Of a stretch of 64,000 nt of DNA, positions 8,746 through 17,240 are shown piece by piece (the first letter of the stretch is position 1; the number at the start of each line of letters is the position of its first letter). Both the position numbers and the translations under genes were made by a program. The DNA is taken from NCBI RefSeq assembly GCF_000372445.1, contig NZ_AQUY01000001.1, positions 373,449-437,448 on the forward strand, written 5' to 3'. The notes below the pieces were generated by a model. The model was given only the letters and a program-made list of their open reading frames with translations. It did not search any database and was not told where the DNA came from. The stretch is from Corynebacterium ulceribovis DSM 45146. Its GTDB lineage: Bacteria; Actinomycetota; Actinomycetes; Mycobacteriales; Mycobacteriaceae.

Positions 8746-9654
8746 GTGAGTAAACGTTTAGCTGTAGTGACCGTGACCTATTCGCCGGGTGAACATTTGG
8801 CGAAGTGCATCGATTCGTTGGCCGAGGCAACCACATTGCCGACAACGACGATTCTGGCGGATAACGGTTCCAAGGATGGCGCCCCTGAACTGGTGGCGGC
8901 TGCTCATCCGGACTCGGTGACTCTCATGTCGACGGGGTCGAATATCGGCTACGGCGCTGCAATCAATGCGGCAGCTGCGGTACTGCGCCCAATGGTGGAG
9001 ACCGGAGAGATTGATGAAGAGTTTTTCCTGATTACCAACCCGGACGTGGTGTACAGCCCGGGGTCGATTGACACGATGATTGCCGCTGCGGAGCGTTGGC
9101 CGCGTGCGGGAGCGCTGGGGCCGCTGATTCGGGAAGCTGATGGGAGCGTGTACCCGTCAGCGCGTGCACTGCCGGACATTGCGAGCGGTATTGGGCACGC
9201 GATTTTTGCGGACATTTGGAAGTCGAATCCGTGGTCGCGGAAGTATCGCCAGAATGCAGATATGGATAGCGAGCGCACGTCGGGTTGGTTGTCTGGCGCG
9301 TGTTTGTTGGTGCGCTGGGATGCTTTCGATGCCATTGACGGCTTTGATCCGCGCTACTTCCTTTACATGGAGGACGTGGATTTGGGGGACCGGATGTGGA
9401 AGGCCGGTTGGCAGTCGGTGTTTGTGCCTAGTGCGGAGATCGCGCATGCACAGGGCCATTCTACGAGCGCGCATCCGGAGTTCACCTTGGGCGCGCATCA
9501 CGATAGTGCTTTCCGCTATCAGGCTGATCGGCATCCGCATTGGTGGCAAGCTCCGTTGCGCGGTGTGCTGTGGGTGGGCCTGCAGGTGCGGTTGAAGTTG
9601 GCGATTGCCGCCGCGAAGCGTGCGCACCGCAAAGCTACGGCCGCGCAGAAGTAG
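8746..9654 (+). CDS. wbbL: Rhamnosyltransferase WbbL (glycosyltransferase family 2)
   Basis: Transfers rhamnose from dTDP-rhamnose to decaprenyl-PP-GlcNAc, the linker joining arabinogalactan to peptidoglycan; it acts at the inner face of the membrane. GT-A features: LADNGSKDGAP near 40, the metal-site region ITNPDVVYSPGS, and FLYMEDVDLGDRMWKAGW with the catalytic acidic residues of WbbL-type enzymes. Length 302 is normal. The GTG at 8746 follows the rmlD stop by six bases, with AGGG slightly upstream, so the two genes are coupled. The gene order rmlD-wbbL-manC is the same as Rv3266c-Rv3265c-Rv3264c. Confidence 0.92.
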   Translation: MSKRLAVVTVTYSPGEHLAKCIDSLAEATTLPTTTILADNGSKDGAPELVAAAHPDSVTLMSTGSNIGYGAAINAAAAVLRPMVETGEIDEEFFLITNPDVVYSPGSIDTMIAAAERWPRAGALGPLIREADGSVYPSARALPDIASGIGHAIFADIWKSNPWSRKYRQNADMDSERTSGWLSGACLLVRWDAFDAIDGFDPRYFLYMEDVDLGDRMWKAGWQSVFVPSAEIAHAQGHSTSAHPEFTLGAHHDSAFRYQADRHPHWWQAPLRGVLWVGLQVRLKLAIAAAKRAHRKATAAQK

Positions 9655-9756
9655 CGTGCAAAGTAGCGGAATTGTAACCCGGCGCGGCAACCTTTCTTCC
9701 GCGTCGGCCGTTGTCATACTTGAGAAATAGTTCGATAAACGATTGAGGAGCAGTCC

Positions 9757-10839
9757 GTGTCCGATATTGCGTCCCGTACCGATGCGGTGATTCTGGTTGG
9801 TGGTAAAGGTACCCGCCTTCGTCCGCTGACGGTGTCGAAGCCGAAGCCGATGCTGCCGACTGCAGGTGTGCCGTTTTTGGAGCACCTGTTGGCTCGTATC
9901 CAGGCCGCTGGCATTAAGCACGTCGTGCTGGGTACCTCGTTTAAGGCTGAGGTCTTTGAAGAGCACTTTGGTAATGGTGCTGACTTCGGACTGGAAATTG
10001 AGTACGTCGTAGAGGACGAACCGCTGGGCACCGGCGGCGGTATCCGCAATGTGTACGACAAGCTGCGCAATGACACTGTCATGGTGTTCAACGGCGATGT
10101 CCTCGGCGGTGCCGACCTGAATGCGCTGTTGGAGACCCATGAGTCGAATAATGCTGACGTGACTATGCACTTGGTGCATGTGTCGGATCCGCGGGCGTTT
10201 GGTTGCGTGCCAACCGATGCCGAAGGCCGCGTGTCTGCGTTCTTGGAGAAGACTGAAGACCCACCAACGGATCAGATTAACGCTGGTGCGTATGTCTTCC
10301 GTCGGGAAGTAATTGAAGCGATTCCGCAGGGTCGTGCTATTTCGGTGGAGCGGGAAATCTTCCCGAAGCTGCTGGAAGACGGTGCCCGCGTGTTTGGCCA
10401 TGTGGATATGAGCTACTGGCGTGACATGGGGACCCCGCGTGACTTTGTTCGGGGTAGCTCTGACCTGGTTCGCGGTATTGCGCCGTCGCCGCTACTGGCT
10501 GGCCGCAACGGTGAGTCGCTGGTGGAGGATTCTGCTGCAATCGGCGCTGGTGCGTTGCTGTTCGGCGGTTCGGTTGTCGGCCGCGGCGCTGAGGTGGGTG
10601 CTGGCTGTCGTTTGGATGCAGCAGTGGTCTTTGACGGCGCAGTGATTGAGCCTGGCGCTGTTGTTGAGGCGTCCATTATTGGTGAGGGTGCCCATATTGG
10701 GCCGCGGGCGGTCATTCGTAACGCCATTATTGGCGATGGCGCCCGGGTTGGGGCCCGCTGTGAGCTTATTGACGGAGTTCGAGTGTGGCCGGGTGTGACT
10801 ATTCCGGACACAGGTGTGCGGTTCAGCTCGGATATCTAA
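9757..10839 (+). CDS. manC: Mannose-1-phosphate guanylyltransferase (GDP-mannose pyrophosphorylase)
   Basis: Makes GDP-mannose from mannose-1-phosphate and GTP for LAM, mannan and glycoprotein synthesis. The nucleotidyltransferase signature GGKGTRLRPLTVSKPKPMLP occupies residues ~13-32. The C-terminal ~100 residues form a left-handed beta helix of hexapeptide repeats (GAVVEASIIGEGAHIGPRAV). The start is GTG with GAGGAG nine bases upstream. The C. glutamicum positional homologue is annotated rmlA2 and the Mtb one manB (Rv3264c), so the name varies. Sugar specificity is inferred from those homologues and from manA and pmm nearby. Confidence 0.85.
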   Translation: MSDIASRTDAVILVGGKGTRLRPLTVSKPKPMLPTAGVPFLEHLLARIQAAGIKHVVLGTSFKAEVFEEHFGNGADFGLEIEYVVEDEPLGTGGGIRNVYDKLRNDTVMVFNGDVLGGADLNALLETHESNNADVTMHLVHVSDPRAFGCVPTDAEGRVSAFLEKTEDPPTDQINAGAYVFRREVIEAIPQGRAISVEREIFPKLLEDGARVFGHVDMSYWRDMGTPRDFVRGSSDLVRGIAPSPLLAGRNGESLVEDSAAIGAGALLFGGSVVGRGAEVGAGCRLDAAVVFDGAVIEPGAVVEASIIGEGAHIGPRAVIRNAIIGDGARVGARCELIDGVRVWPGVTIPDTGVRFSSDI

Positions 10840-11090
10840 TCTCTGTAGTTTTTCGGCGCGTCGGGGCAGTGGCCTTCGGTGCGTCGCTGTCTTTCTCTGG
10901 CTGAGAGCGGGTGGTGCAGAGGCAACCCCCATTAGTCACATCAGTCACATCTGTTTACTGTTGTCCCAATCTCCTTAATGGAGTATGAGATTTGCCCCGC
11001 CTAGCTTGATACTTTCGAGTTATCCGTGTGTAATCACAAGTGTGTAATTGTTCGGGACACGTCAGCAGCAATGGGAAGGATGGTGGCGGA

Positions 11091-11441
11091 ATGGATGATC
11101 ACATCGACGCCACTGCGCGGATGACCGGTATTCGTCTCGAGGTGACAGCTGGATCGGCAGTGGAGGCCGAGTCGATTTCGACCGGCTGGGCCGACGACCT
11201 GGATGGGTTGTTTGAGGCAGTCGAGCAGGATTGGCAGGAGCAGGCGCTGTGCGCGCAGACCGATCCGGAAGCGTTTTTTCCGGAAAAGGGCGGCTCCACT
11301 CGCGACGCTAAGCGGATTTGCCGTGCATGTGGAGTGCGTGACGAATGCTTGGAGTTCGCCTTGGAAAACGACGAACGTTTTGGCATCTGGGGTGGGCTGT
11401 CTGAGCGTGAACGTCGCCGTCTGAAGAAGCAGATCGGTTAA
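11091..11441 (+). CDS. whiB2: WhiB-family iron-sulfur transcription factor, WhiB2/WhcD type
   Basis: Small [4Fe-4S] regulator linked to septation and growth in mycobacteria and corynebacteria. It has one Cys in QALCAQTDPEAFF, then ICRACGVRDEC, giving the four-cysteine set. The WhiB turn GIWGGLSERERR and a basic C-terminus LKKQIG follow. Homologues sit between manC and pmm in Mtb (Rv3260c) and C. glutamicum (whcD). I start it at the ATG at 11091 (116 residues). A longer frame back to 11040 is open but adds an unlikely Cys-rich leader. About 250 bases upstream are non-coding and hold its promoter. Confidence 0.88.
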   Translation: MDDHIDATARMTGIRLEVTAGSAVEAESISTGWADDLDGLFEAVEQDWQEQALCAQTDPEAFFPEKGGSTRDAKRICRACGVRDECLEFALENDERFGIWGGLSERERRRLKKQIG

Positions 11442-11488
11442 TTTATTAACGAATTTAGCTAGCTAACTACTTAGTTCGCTTATTTGTA

Positions 11489-11938
11489 TTAATCCCAGTC
11501 GGGGGAGATGTCCTCTGCTGGGATATTTAAGTATGTAGCCACTAATTTCCCGAGCGCATACTGCAGAATTCGGTCCAGTTGCTCCGCATCTTCCGCGCGC
11601 TGCTGAATGGGCATCCGGAACACGACAATGCGCGGCCGAGTTGGTGCGCCGTAGCGATCGACGCCGGCAGGAACGAGTCGCGCCAGTGGGATGGGGCCGA
11701 GTGCGACAACTTCGTCGGGCCAAATGGTGTTGAAATCTAGCCGCATTCGGGGGACGGTGTCGACCGCAACGTCGAGTTGCGTCAGTCGCTCTGCCCAGCG
11801 GTGCTGCAGTGGGGCGTAAGCCTCCAGGACGGCAGTGTCGAATTGTTGGGTGCGGGACTGCCACCTGGGGACTTCAGGGGGAAAGAGGGGGCCACGAATA
11901 CCGCGACCCCGGCGGTGTACGCGACGAGAGGCTTCCAT
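11489..11938 (-). CDS. Metallopeptidase-family (zincin-like) protein, Rv3259 type
   Basis: A 149-residue protein of the actinobacterial metallopeptidase-like family found next to whiB2 (Rv3259). The N-terminal RRGRGIRGPLFPPEVPRW is the family hallmark. The C-terminal helix reads ILQYALGKLVATYLNIP where zincins of this fold carry HExxH, so the zinc motif is not visible and catalysis is doubtful. The start is taken as ATG at 11938, giving MEASRRVHRRGRG; an upstream in-frame start at 11983 is possible. No clear Shine-Dalgarno. It is divergent from the DUF3499 gene and convergent with whiB2. Confidence 0.75.
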   Translation of the reverse strand: MEASRRVHRRGRGIRGPLFPPEVPRWQSRTQQFDTAVLEAYAPLQHRWAERLTQLDVAVDTVPRMRLDFNTIWPDEVVALGPIPLARLVPAGVDRYGAPTRPRIVVFRMPIQQRAEDAEQLDRILQYALGKLVATYLNIPAEDISPDWD

Positions 11939-12037
11939 ATTGAGCAAGCATAGGACGGTGACAGTCCGGAAACTTTCCGACACCCCGACAATCAGACACC
12001 TGTCTAAACCTCAAGTAACAGTCTAGACTTTGACCTC

Positions 12038-12418
12038 GTGAGTGAATTTCGTCGTTGCAGCCGTCCCGGATGCGGTAAACCCGCAGTCGCCACCTTGACC
12101 TATGCCTACTCGGAATCGACCGCAGTAGTCGGTCCACTAGCCGCCGTAGCCGAGCCCCACAGCTGGGACCTCTGCGCCTACCACGCTGAGCGCATCACTG
12201 CGCCGCTGGGCTGGGAGCTGCTGAAGTACACGCCAGCGCCGACCATCGATGAAGAAGAAGAGCTCACTGCACTGGCAGAAGCCGTCCGCCGCGCCGGGGA
12301 AAAGACCATGGCGGAAGAACCAGCGCAGCACCGTCACCCAGTGCACCGCGGACGGCATCGCGGCAAGGGGCACCTGCGTCTTGTGGTCGACACTGGCGAA
12401 GCTGACTTGAACGAATAG
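12038..12418 (+). CDS. DUF3499 family protein
   Basis: Actinobacterial protein of 126 residues with a small zinc-ribbon-like start: CSRPGCGKPAVATLTYAY, then WDLCAYHAERI, so Cys/Cys and Cys/His pairs that could bind a metal. The C-terminal third is acidic and then His/Arg-rich (HRHPVHRGRHRGKGHLRLV). It sits between whiB2/Rv3259 and phosphomannomutase, as Rv3258c does in M. tuberculosis. The start is GTG 57 bases before a run-through into the pmm leader on the other end. Function unknown. Confidence 0.8.
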   Translation: MSEFRRCSRPGCGKPAVATLTYAYSESTAVVGPLAAVAEPHSWDLCAYHAERITAPLGWELLKYTPAPTIDEEEELTALAEAVRRAGEKTMAEEPAQHRHPVHRGRHRGKGHLRLVVDTGEADLNE

Positions 12419-12474
12419 TTCTTGTAACAGCTATCCTCTAGGAGTTCACTTTTTTACCTAGAGGAGTTTGGGCA

Positions 12475-13857
12475 GTGACTACACGCAACCGGCAAGATGT
12501 CGACGCCATCATCAAGGCTTACGACGTTCGTGGCGTTGTCGACGAAGGCATCGACGCTGACTTTGTGCGCGACACTGGTGCCGCTTTCGCAGCAATCATG
12601 CGCGGTGAAGGCGCTACGCAAGTTGCTATTGGCTACGACATGCGCCCGTCCTCCCCAGAACTTGCTGACGCATTCGCCGAAGGCGTGTGCTCCCAGGGCC
12701 TGAACGCGGTCCTGCTCGGGCTGACTTCCACCGACGAACTCTACTTTGCAGCTGGCACCCTCAACTGCCCGGGCGCAATGTTCACTGCTAGCCACAACCC
12801 AGCCGAATACAACGGCATCAAGCTGTGCCGTGATGAAGCACGCCCAGTCTCCCGCGACACCGGCCTCGGTGACATCGCCGACATGCTGGTCGACGGTGTC
12901 CCCGCGTACGACGGCGAGCAGGGCACGGTCAGCTCTCAGGATGTCCTCGCTGACTACGGCGCATACCTGCGCAACCTGGTAGATATTGCAGACATCCGCC
13001 CACTGGTCGTTGCGGTCGATGCTGGCAACGGCATGGCTGGCATGACTACTCCAGCAGTCCTTGACGGTCTGCCGGTAGACATCCGCCCGCTGTACTTTGA
13101 ACTGGACGGCACCTTCCCGAACCACGAAGCAAACCCACTGGATCCAAAGAACCTGGTCGATCTGCAGAAATTCGTCGTGGAGCAGGGCGCAGATATCGGC
13201 TTGGCTTTTGACGGTGACGCCGACCGTTGCTTCGTCATCGATGAAAAGGGCCAGCCAGTGTCCCCGTCGGCTATTTGCGCACTGGTGGCTGAGCGCGCTC
13301 TGGCGGACGAAGTTGGCGCCACCATCATCTACAACCTGATTACCTCCCAAGCGGTGCCAGAAACCATTATCGAGAATGGCGGCATTGGCGTGCGCACCCG
13401 CGTCGGCCATTCCTTCATCAAGGCGCAAATGGCGGAGACCGGCGCAGTATTCGGCGGCGAGCACTCGGCGCACTACTACTTCCGTGAGTTCTGGAACGCA
13501 GACTCCGGCATGCTCGCTGCGCTGCATGTGCTGTCCGCCTTGGGTGGCCAAGACGCACCGCTGTCCGAGATGATGGCGAAGTACAACCGCTACGCAGCTT
13601 CCGGTGAAATCAACACCCGACTGGCGGGGCCAGAAGAGCAGAAGCAGAAGCAGGACGAGGTCGTGAAGGCATTTGCGTCCCGCACCGCACGCATCGACTA
13701 CCTTGATGGCGTCACCGTGGGGCTGAAGGACACCAAGGCATGGTTTAATGTCCGCGCGTCCAATACCGAGCCACTGCTGCGCCTTAACGTGGAAGCAGAG
13801 ACCGCGGATGAGGTCGAAGCGCTTGTTCAGGAGATTCTCAGCGTTATCCGTGGCTAA
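12475..13857 (+). CDS. manB: Phosphomannomutase/phosphoglucomutase
   Basis: Interconverts mannose-6-phosphate and mannose-1-phosphate (possibly also glucose phosphates), between ManA and the GDP-mannose pyrophosphorylase. The catalytic phosphoserine loop TASHNPAEYNGIK has Ser at ~106. The Mg2+ loop DGDADR starts at ~246, the sugar-binding loop GGEHSAHYYF is in domain 3, and the C-terminal phosphate loop is VRASNTEPLLRLN. Length 460 is typical. The GTG start has GAGGAG six to eleven bases upstream. The positional homologue is Rv3257c (manB/pmmA). The next gene starts immediately at its stop. Confidence 0.93.
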   Translation: MTTRNRQDVDAIIKAYDVRGVVDEGIDADFVRDTGAAFAAIMRGEGATQVAIGYDMRPSSPELADAFAEGVCSQGLNAVLLGLTSTDELYFAAGTLNCPGAMFTASHNPAEYNGIKLCRDEARPVSRDTGLGDIADMLVDGVPAYDGEQGTVSSQDVLADYGAYLRNLVDIADIRPLVVAVDAGNGMAGMTTPAVLDGLPVDIRPLYFELDGTFPNHEANPLDPKNLVDLQKFVVEQGADIGLAFDGDADRCFVIDEKGQPVSPSAICALVAERALADEVGATIIYNLITSQAVPETIIENGGIGVRTRVGHSFIKAQMAETGAVFGGEHSAHYYFREFWNADSGMLAALHVLSALGGQDAPLSEMMAKYNRYAASGEINTRLAGPEEQKQKQDEVVKAFASRTARIDYLDGVTVGLKDTKAWFNVRASNTEPLLRLNVEAETADEVEALVQEILSVIRG

Positions 13858-13875
13858 GTGGGGCACACTGGAAGT

Positions 13876-14892
13876 ATGGTTTCTGAGCGTCAGCAGGTGC
13901 TGCTGTTTTCAGCGGCACATGAAGGAGCGCAACTGCGAGCCGCCGCCGCGGCCATGGCATCGGGTTTGTTCACGGATCTGCTCGGTTTCGCGCCGCGCAG
14001 CATTGTGATCCACCCAAGTTCCGCGGCAGCCACCGCAGCCGCCGAATGTGCAATAGCCTTGACTCAAGCTGAGGCCCCACCCACGGTGTGGGCGTCGGAG
14101 CTTCCGGGGTTTGTCGGTTCCCTTGACTTGGTAATCGTCATCACGCACGACCCGGGTGACCACCAGGCGGCCCGTACCTTGGCTGCGGCCGTGGACCGTG
14201 GGGCGGCAACCGTACTGATTGGTGTCAATGAGGGGCCGGTGCGGTTTGCGGCCGGCGCGGACACCATCGTCGTGCCGGAGTCGACATTGCCGACGGAGGG
14301 GTCCTTCCTGCTTCCGCTGGGCTACATTTTGGCGTTGCTAGCGACGGTTGGGGCCAGTGCACTTGGGTCAGATGCGAATCTGCGGGATGTCGCGGATTTG
14401 GTGGACCAGGAGTTGGCGACATGCGCCCCAGATCGCGATGGGGCGTCGAATCCGGCGCGGCAGCTGGCGGAAAGTCTGGAAAATCATCGGGTGGTGTTCA
14501 CTTGGGAGCATCCGGCGTTGGCTGCGGTCGCCCGTTTTGCCACGGATGCGTGGTTGCGGTCGGGGCAGGTCAGCGTCGCCGCGCCATGGCCGGAGGTGCA
14601 GCGTGCGGCTGTGGAATTGAACTATGCTGCTCCAGTGGCGGGGGATATTTTCTATGACCCAGAGCTTGATGGTCCGCTCGATTTGCTACCTTTAAGGGCT
14701 GTTGTGTTGACCACCACCGCGGGCCACGCGGAGACACAGCGGCGTGTGGAAGCGTTTTCCTACGCGCGGGTGTTGGCGGCAGGTGACACGACGGAGGTTG
14801 TGGATCTGCTCACCGATGTGGCAGTGACCGCGGCGCGGCTTGCCTGCGCGGCACCGTATTCGAGCTCGATTTTCAATGACAACAAGAACTGA
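13876..14892 (+). CDS. TobH-like / SIS-fold protein of the mannose cluster
   Basis: Protein of 338 residues located between phosphomannomutase and ManA, as Rv3256c (annotated TobH) is in M. tuberculosis. The pattern of alternating hydrophobic strands and GAATVLIGVNEGPVRFAAGADTIVVPE resembles the SIS domain of bifunctional phosphoglucose/phosphomannose isomerases, but I see no convincing catalytic residues. The ATG at 13876 is used; a GTG at 13858 directly after the upstream stop is an alternative that adds six residues. Tight spacing on both sides indicates one operon. Its role in mannose metabolism is inferred from context. Confidence 0.75.
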   Translation: MVSERQQVLLFSAAHEGAQLRAAAAAMASGLFTDLLGFAPRSIVIHPSSAAATAAAECAIALTQAEAPPTVWASELPGFVGSLDLVIVITHDPGDHQAARTLAAAVDRGAATVLIGVNEGPVRFAAGADTIVVPESTLPTEGSFLLPLGYILALLATVGASALGSDANLRDVADLVDQELATCAPDRDGASNPARQLAESLENHRVVFTWEHPALAAVARFATDAWLRSGQVSVAAPWPEVQRAAVELNYAAPVAGDIFYDPELDGPLDLLPLRAVVLTTTAGHAETQRRVEAFSYARVLAAGDTTEVVDLLTDVAVTAARLACAAPYSSSIFNDNKN

Positions 14893-14898
14893 GGACCC

Positions 14899-16119
14899 AT
14901 GGAACGGCTAACTGGAGCAATGCGCTACTACCCGTGGGGTTCCCGCACGCTCCTGGCTAACCTGACTGGTCGGCAAATCCCAGTGGATCGCCCCGAAGCC
15001 GAATTGTGGTTCGGCGCCCATCCGACTGGTTCGGCGATGGTCGGTGACCGCAGCCTATTGGACATCATTTCGCAGGATCCGAAGCAACATTTGGGCGAGC
15101 GTGTGGTGACCCAACACGGCGAAACCTTGCCGTTTTTGTTGAAGTTACTGTCGGCGGAGCAGCCGCTGTCATTGCAGGCGCACCCCACTATTGAGCAGGC
15201 TCAGGCGGGTTTCGCCGCAGAAAACGCAGCCGGTATTGCCGTTGATGCACCCAACCGCAACTACCGCGACGCCAACCACAAGCCGGAGCTCATTGTTGCG
15301 GTGACGCAGTTCGAAGCCCTTGCCGGTTTCCGTCCGGTGGCACAAACCAGGGAGCTTATTGACGTTTTGGGCACCCCGGGATTGCAACACTATGCCGTGT
15401 TGCTGGACGGGGAAGACGAAGCTGATAGCTTGCGCGCTCTGTTTACCACTTGGATTAATCTGCCAGGCGACCGCGTGGACGCGTTGGTTAACGAAGTGGT
15501 CGCTGATGCAGAGCGGGTCGTCGCCAGCGAAGCTCCGGAATGGATCCGTACCGTGGCGGCATCGGTAGTACAGATTGCGCAGCGCTACCCGGGCGACATT
15601 GGCGTGCTGGGAGTGCTGCTGCTGAACCGGATTACCTTGCAGCCAGGCGAGGGGATTTTTATGGGGCCAGGGCAGCTACATGCGTACCTGTCTGGCCTGG
15701 GTGTGGAAATTATGGCGAACTCCGACAATGTGCTGCGTGGCGGTTTGACCTCTAAGCATGTGGATGTGCCGGAGCTGCTGCGGGTGCTTAACTTCACCCC
15801 GAATAGTGATCCGTTGATTAAGCCGCAGGTCAAGCAGACTTCGCAGGGCAATGATTACCTGCATTACGACACTCCGGTGGATGAGTTCTACTTAGACCAA
15901 GCAGCGCTGACGGAAGAGCCATTTGTGCTCAACCACGATGGTCCAGTGTTGGTGCTGTGCACCCAAGGTGAGGTGTCGGCTGCGGCCGCGCAGGATGACA
16001 CGTCGGCACTGAAGATTTCCCAAGGCGAAGCGCTGTGGGTCTCAGCGGCAGAATCTGACATTGAATTGCGCGCGCAGGATGCGCAGCAGCCAACCCGAGT
16101 GTTCTTCGCGCGGGTTTAA
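14899..16119 (+). CDS. manA: Mannose-6-phosphate isomerase, class I
   Basis: Converts fructose-6-phosphate to mannose-6-phosphate, feeding GDP-mannose synthesis. The N-terminus YYPWGSRTLLANLTGR is diagnostic. Zinc ligands are present: Gln/His in LQAHPT (~92-96), Glu in NHKPE, and His in GPGQLHAYLSGLGVEIMANSDN with the catalytic Arg in NVLRGGLTSKHVD. It has 406 residues and ATG with GAGGA nearby. Seven bases after the TobH-like gene, so last in the mannose operon. The downstream lipoprotein gene converges 18 bases away. Confidence 0.95.
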   Translation: MERLTGAMRYYPWGSRTLLANLTGRQIPVDRPEAELWFGAHPTGSAMVGDRSLLDIISQDPKQHLGERVVTQHGETLPFLLKLLSAEQPLSLQAHPTIEQAQAGFAAENAAGIAVDAPNRNYRDANHKPELIVAVTQFEALAGFRPVAQTRELIDVLGTPGLQHYAVLLDGEDEADSLRALFTTWINLPGDRVDALVNEVVADAERVVASEAPEWIRTVAASVVQIAQRYPGDIGVLGVLLLNRITLQPGEGIFMGPGQLHAYLSGLGVEIMANSDNVLRGGLTSKHVDVPELLRVLNFTPNSDPLIKPQVKQTSQGNDYLHYDTPVDEFYLDQAALTEEPFVLNHDGPVLVLCTQGEVSAAAAQDDTSALKISQGEALWVSAAESDIELRAQDAQQPTRVFFARV

Positions 16120-16137
16120 CCAGCGATTGAGCAGAAC

Positions 16138-16932
16138 CTAGCGGCCGAAGCCGCTCCATGACGAGCTCGCTGGCAGGCTCGAGGAGCCTGGTAGGCGCTT
16201 TGGCGCCGGCTGTGGTTCTGGCGCTGGCGCTGGAACCGGTGGTTCTTGGGCAGGTTTTGGCTCGGAACTGCCTGCGGGCGCGGTGTCAGTTGGATCTGTC
16301 GGACCAGCTGGCGTTGGTTTCTTGTCTACCTTGAGCTCGTTTTCCAAGGCTTGGGCGGTGATGCGCTCAGGGTCCTTCTGGTCCGCGCCCGGCTTGGTCT
16401 CTGCCCCCGGCTTGGTTTCACCGGTTTCGCCAGGCTTGTCGGTTTCGCCAGCTGGGTCCTTCTTCTCTGCGTCCGTTGGTGGCTTCGGCTCCGAGGTATC
16501 GCCCTGTTCCGGTTGGGTGGTACCAGGCGCTGTTGGGTCCGAAGTGGTGTTTTCGGACCCAGAAAGACCAGGAATCTGCGACTGGTCAGTTACTCGGCCT
16601 TCTGGCACCACTCGAGTCGGTTCAGAGGAAGTGTCCTCACCTGGCTGCGGAATGAATGCGTTTGGCGCCAAGTATGGGTCTTCCGCCAAGCTTTCTGGGG
16701 TTGGCGATGCGCTCGGGGTTTCCGTCGACGTTGATTTTTCCGTGGCGCTAGATTCGCCAGTCGGGTACACATCCGTGGCGGTTGGCTCAGAGTCAACCGA
16801 CTCGGAGGTAGAAGAAGTGTCCAGTACCATCGGGCTCTGCCCGCACGCGGCCAAAAAGGCGGCTGCAGCAGCAATGGCAGAGAGGGGGAGGCCACGGCGC
16901 AGGGCCGCAGTGGTGCGTGCGGTGTGCGTCAT
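16138..16932 (-). CDS. Proline/threonine/glutamate-rich secreted lipoprotein, function unknown
   Basis: A signal peptide with a hydrophobic core (SAIAAAAAFLAAC) ends in a lipobox, with the lipidated Cys at residue 30. The rest of the 264-residue chain is low-complexity: Ser/Thr/Glu first, then PGETGETKPGAETKPGA-like Pro/Gly/Lys repeats, then a Pro-Ala tail (PVPAPAPEPQPAPK). A short conserved-looking block ITAQALENELKVDKK lies at ~195-210. Such proteins often span the thick corynebacterial wall. AAGGAG precedes the ATG by nine bases. I do not recognise a named family. Confidence 0.72.
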   Translation of the reverse strand: MTHTARTTAALRRGLPLSAIAAAAAFLAACGQSPMVLDTSSTSESVDSEPTATDVYPTGESSATEKSTSTETPSASPTPESLAEDPYLAPNAFIPQPGEDTSSEPTRVVPEGRVTDQSQIPGLSGSENTTSDPTAPGTTQPEQGDTSEPKPPTDAEKKDPAGETDKPGETGETKPGAETKPGADQKDPERITAQALENELKVDKKPTPAGPTDPTDTAPAGSSEPKPAQEPPVPAPAPEPQPAPKRLPGSSSLPASSSWSGFGR

Positions 16933-17240
16933 TCTTGGGCTCCTTTTTAATGATGGTAACGGAACGATTACGATTGCTTGTCACTTTAACACACCGATGT
17001 CTGGTTGTTAGCTGTCGAAAACCAGTTTTTGCTGACAGTGGGGGGTATCACGGAGGTGAAATGCCTCACATCTGTTGTGTCAGGGTGGCTCTGAGTGAGC
17101 GCATTGTGAAGTGATAGTTCTTAGAGCGTCGCGTTTGTACAAAATGCGGTACAAACTGCTGTAAGGGCAATTGTGTCCCTGCCGCGAACTTTCAAATGAA
17201 CCCCGGCCTGTTTTTGGCCCCGACAAGGAAAGTGTCTGCA
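16933..17240. promoter_or_regulatory. 308-base intergenic region with two divergent promoters and a TTTGTACAAA element
   Basis: No gene is visible. The left edge holds the AAGGAG site of the lipoprotein gene. The right edge holds AAGGAAAG before the DUF4259 gene. At 17134-17143 there is a perfect 10-base palindrome TTTGTACAAA, followed 12 bases on by a second GTACAAA (17149-17155), so TTTGTAC at 17134-17140 also pairs with GTACAAA at 17149-17155. This looks like a regulator site about 85-107 bases before the DUF4259 start. The regulator is unknown. Confidence 0.4.

Noticed and set aside
9157..10401. A 414-codon open frame on the minus strand across wbbL and manC
   Set aside because: It is antisense to two strongly conserved genes, its translation is Arg/His-rich with no domain, and it spans their boundary.
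11026..11048. Repeated GTGTGTAAT before whiB2 (11026-11034 and 11040-11048)
   Set aside because: Only two copies 14 bases apart, without a palindrome; could be chance in a promoter region, so not listed as a site.
12454..13866. A 470-codon minus-strand open frame opposite phosphomannomutase
   Set aside because: Mirror frame of a conserved enzyme with intact motifs; no ribosome binding site and no recognisable protein.
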